10,402 nucleotides of DNA, taken from positions 1 to 10,402 of the forward strand of contig JNEM01008505.1 in NCBI GenBank assembly GCA_000697335.1. Reading direction: 5' to 3'. The DNA is from Conidiobolus incongruus B7586 (taxonomy: Eukaryota; Entomophthoromycota; Entomophthoromycetes; Entomophthorales; Conidiobolaceae). Shown here in pieces: positions 8,702-10,402 of this stretch (positions are counted from its first letter, which is position 1; the number at the start of each line of letters is the position of its first letter). Made by a program: the position numbers and the translations under genes. The notes under the pieces were generated by a model, which saw only the letters and a program-made list of their open reading frames with translations, did not search any database and was not told the DNA's origin.

Positions 8702-8809
8702 TCACCACAGCTTTTCGAAACCTTTAGGGGCGGGCAAAGTTTGGTATTTGATTAGGGTATAAACATCTTTCTTACGTAATAGAATATTGTGTATTGAACT
8801 ATGATTCAT
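8702..8809 (-). CDS. Candidate small gene or first exon, 35 codons
   Basis: An ATG at 8809-8807 on the - strand opens a 35-residue frame that starts MNHSSIHNILLRKKDVYTLI and ends at TGA 8704-8702. The second half includes YQTLPAPKGFEKLW. The block is the GC-richest outside the bZIP gene (GGGGCGGG on the + strand at 8727-8734), and half of the codons in its second part end in G or C. The stop overlaps a donor-like sequence, TG|GTGAGA. A branch-point-like CTAAT followed by ...CAG and TTAG acceptors lies about 190 bases further down at 8509-8530, so this may be exon 1 of a spliced gene rather than a complete peptide. The + strand also has an open frame here (around 8690-8756), with a weaker codon pattern. 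Function is unknown. Confidence 0.3.
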   Translation of the reverse strand: MNHSSIHNILLRKKDVYTLIKYQTLPAPKGFEKLW

Positions 8810-8836
8810 ATTTATTAATGCGAAATATCATAGAAT

Positions 8837-8844
8837 AACGTCAT
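8837..8844 (-). promoter_or_regulatory. ATF/CRE-type site ATGACGTT (M26-like), copy 1
   Basis: The - strand reads ATGACGTT, containing the heptamer ATGACGT, known in fission yeast as the M26 site bound by the Atf1-Pcr1 bZIP dimer. It lies 28 bases upstream of the candidate - strand ATG at 8809, next to a TATATAT run. That the local bZIP protein binds here is inference. Confidence 0.35.
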
Positions 8845-9043
8845 ATATATTGTTCCTGAATCAAGTTTTGATTAAATTACGCTTGAGCGGAACAGTATTA
8901 TAGTAAATTGATTATTTCATCAGATTCGGATTAAATGATTGTTTTGTTATAGTTGATTAACCCAACAAAATTTCAAGCAATTTAATTTTACACTAATTTT
9001 AGAAGAGGAAAAAAAGGTAAGTTTTGAAAAATATTGGTAGTGA

Positions 9044-9051
9044 AACGTCAT
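9044..9051 (-). promoter_or_regulatory. ATF/CRE-type site ATGACGTT (M26-like), copy 2
   Basis: This octamer is identical to copy 1 and in the same orientation, 207 bases away and about 235 bases upstream of the candidate - strand ATG. The pair are the only ATGACGT heptamers I found in the window on either strand. Confidence 0.35.
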
Positions 9052-9850
9052 TAAAATCTCGCAGTTATTTTTTCCAATGGATTTAGCTGAATTTCAATGT
9101 AAATTCGGTATAATTGATTAATATTATTAGATACTTGGCAAAATACGATTCACCGAAATATCATACCATATATAAACCATAAAATATTTTGATTATTATT
9201 TGAAATTTATGAAGTGATTTTTTAAAGATAGAAATATATTAAATTTAAATATAAGTTATATATGTCTAGATTATATTATATTAAATCTATATTTGAGAAA
9301 AACATTATATTAAAGAATAATTGTATTGTTAAAATATTTATATAAAAAATCATCACCTCAGACGTAATAATTGTGATAATATATTAAATATTCCACTTGC
9401 ATCATTTAGAATAAGAATTCATCAGCCTAATATCATCATCTTGTTTTACTAAGTTTCAAATAAAATTCAACAATAAATCATTATTATTATCAAAGTATCA
9501 TTATCTTGGTTATTCTCTATAATGGTATATATTATAACAATCCAATAATAATAACATATAAAATATTGTTAACATGTGTTATTCAATGTTTTCAATAATT
9601 AATAATACTTTAATTATCTTCAATATTTTCATTTTATCCAGTTAAACTATTATGTTCATTCTAATTAATAAAAATCATTTTTTTTACATATGTGTTAATT
9701 ATATCGGTAAAGGATAATATAATGAGCAATTGATGAAAATTATGTTTTATAAAAAGTATATTTTAATGCAAATCAAAATGATGTTTAACTCATTCAAGAA
9801 AACTGATTCATATGCTATGTCCTCCATTTTATAATCAGTTACTTCATTTA

Positions 9851-9880
9851 TATTATATTATATTATATTATATTATATTG
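9851..9880. repeat. (TATTA)n pentanucleotide microsatellite, 6 units
   Basis: Five perfect TATTA units are followed by TATTG. It is a simple tandem tract with no sign of function. Confidence 0.9.
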
Positions 9881-10402
9881 TATCAAAATATTAGAATAAG
9901 GCTGGATTTCTGATATTTTCACCTTCTGTATATATCTAATCATTTCAAACAGTTATATCCTTTGAACATGTAGATATCTATTGATACCAAAAATCAATAT
10001 ATTTCTTTTTATTCAACTAAATAACTAATTTTTTCCCATATTTGGAAATACACTAATCAAAGTAAATAAAATTTGTTGATGTTTTAATTTTAATGCAAGC
10101 AAAATCCTCTTTTTTTTCCAAAGTTCAAATTCGCTTAATTTTCCATTAATGTAATTTATTTATTTAAAAATTTGGACATAATATCCAAAATAATAAAAAA
10201 TCCCGATTTAATAATAATATAAAATGATATTTAATGATAGTATTAATGATAACTTTATTTAATATTTTTAATATTATTATTTTTCAAAATGAAATAATAA
10301 TTATATTATTATTATTATAATAGATTTAACATAATTAAAATAAAAGTTGTATAATTAAAAATATTTGTTAAATTCAATAAAAAATAATATATTATAATAT
10401 AA
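9881..10402. other. AT-rich tail, nearly GC-free from about 10210
   Basis: No gene is visible. From about 10210 to the end, G and C almost disappear and the DNA is a mix of AAT/ATT-type words, including a short (ATT)n run around 10304-10318. Three AATGATA words occur at 10223, 10233 and 10245. Such DNA is easily melted and could be spacer, matrix-attachment-like or replication-associated, but nothing here distinguishes these. Confidence 0.5.

Larger units (their letters stand above)
8810..9850. other. Non-coding stretch beside the 8.7-9.06 kb island
   Basis: Positions 8810-9060 keep the moderately raised G and C content of the island and could be the promoter of the - strand candidate. A purine run at 9001-9017 ends in a perfect donor-like GTAAGT (9017-9022, + strand). 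It is preceded by CTAATTTTAG, giving the outline of a 14-base mini-exon. I cannot attach it to any gene. From 9060 onward the DNA is AT-rich with no supported gene, RNA gene or repeat. GACGTAA at 9361-9367 is another ACGT-core site. Confidence 0.4.

Noticed and set aside
8726-8730. AGGGG (stress-response-element-like) and a GC-box-like GGGGCGGG
   Set aside because: It lies inside the candidate - strand coding frame and is better explained by its codons (CCC GCC CCT); a single pentamer is not evidence.
8690-8756. + strand open frame containing SPQLFETFRGGQSLVFD
   Set aside because: It overlaps the - strand ATG frame at 8702-8809, has no ATG of its own nearby and shows a weaker codon pattern. 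It remains an alternative if transcription proves to be on the + strand.
1-10402. Search for tRNA genes, transposon ends, CRISPR-like spaced repeats and virus-derived elements
   Set aside because: No A-box/B-box pair, long terminal or inverted repeats, spaced identical repeats or recognisable element proteins were found by reading both strands.

Overview
This window is from a eukaryotic nuclear genome that is very AT-rich; by eye about a fifth of the non-coding bases are G or C. Only one protein-coding gene is clear: an intronless gene on the + strand (5104-5967) for a 287-residue bZIP transcription factor of the ATF/CREB class. It most resembles the Atf1/Atf2-type stress regulators. The zipper end resembles fungal Atf1, there is no ATF2-type N-terminal zinc finger, and the N-terminus is rich in Ser/Thr/Pro. 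I therefore lean towards an AT-rich fungus, perhaps an early-diverging one, but the window alone cannot settle the lineage.

Layout. Positions 1-4850 are AT-rich non-coding DNA with a perfect 12-bp hairpin at the left end, an (AT)n tract and a 117-bp (AAT)n array. Positions 4850-5103 are a GC-richer promoter and leader with a TATA-like box, a 10-bp CpG-containing palindrome and a 10-codon upstream reading frame. The bZIP gene follows, with an AATAAA signal about 95 bases after its stop. From 6068 to 8700 the DNA is again AT-rich but less monotonous. It holds several short open frames on both strands that look mildly coding, and none is convincing alone. Positions 8700-9060 form a second GC-richer island. 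It carries a 35-codon ATG-started frame on the - strand whose stop overlaps a splice-donor-like sequence. Two identical ATGACGTT sites, the type of site Atf1-family factors bind, lie upstream of that ATG. From about 9060 to the end the DNA is AT-rich, with a (TATTA)n tract and an almost GC-free tail.

How the parts might work together (inference): the bZIP protein has five Ser/Thr-Pro sites suited to a proline-directed kinase such as a stress MAPK. The M26/CRE-like pair in the 8.8-9.05 kb island would suit a target of such a factor, so the - strand frame there may be the first exon or whole of a nearby target gene. I found no tRNA, rRNA, CRISPR array, transposon, virus-derived element or bacterial-type operon. 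I see no strong case for a novel multi-gene system; the points worth checking are the unusual zipper, the upstream frame, the CRE/M26 cluster and the possible intron-rich or decayed gene at 6.6-8.8 kb.
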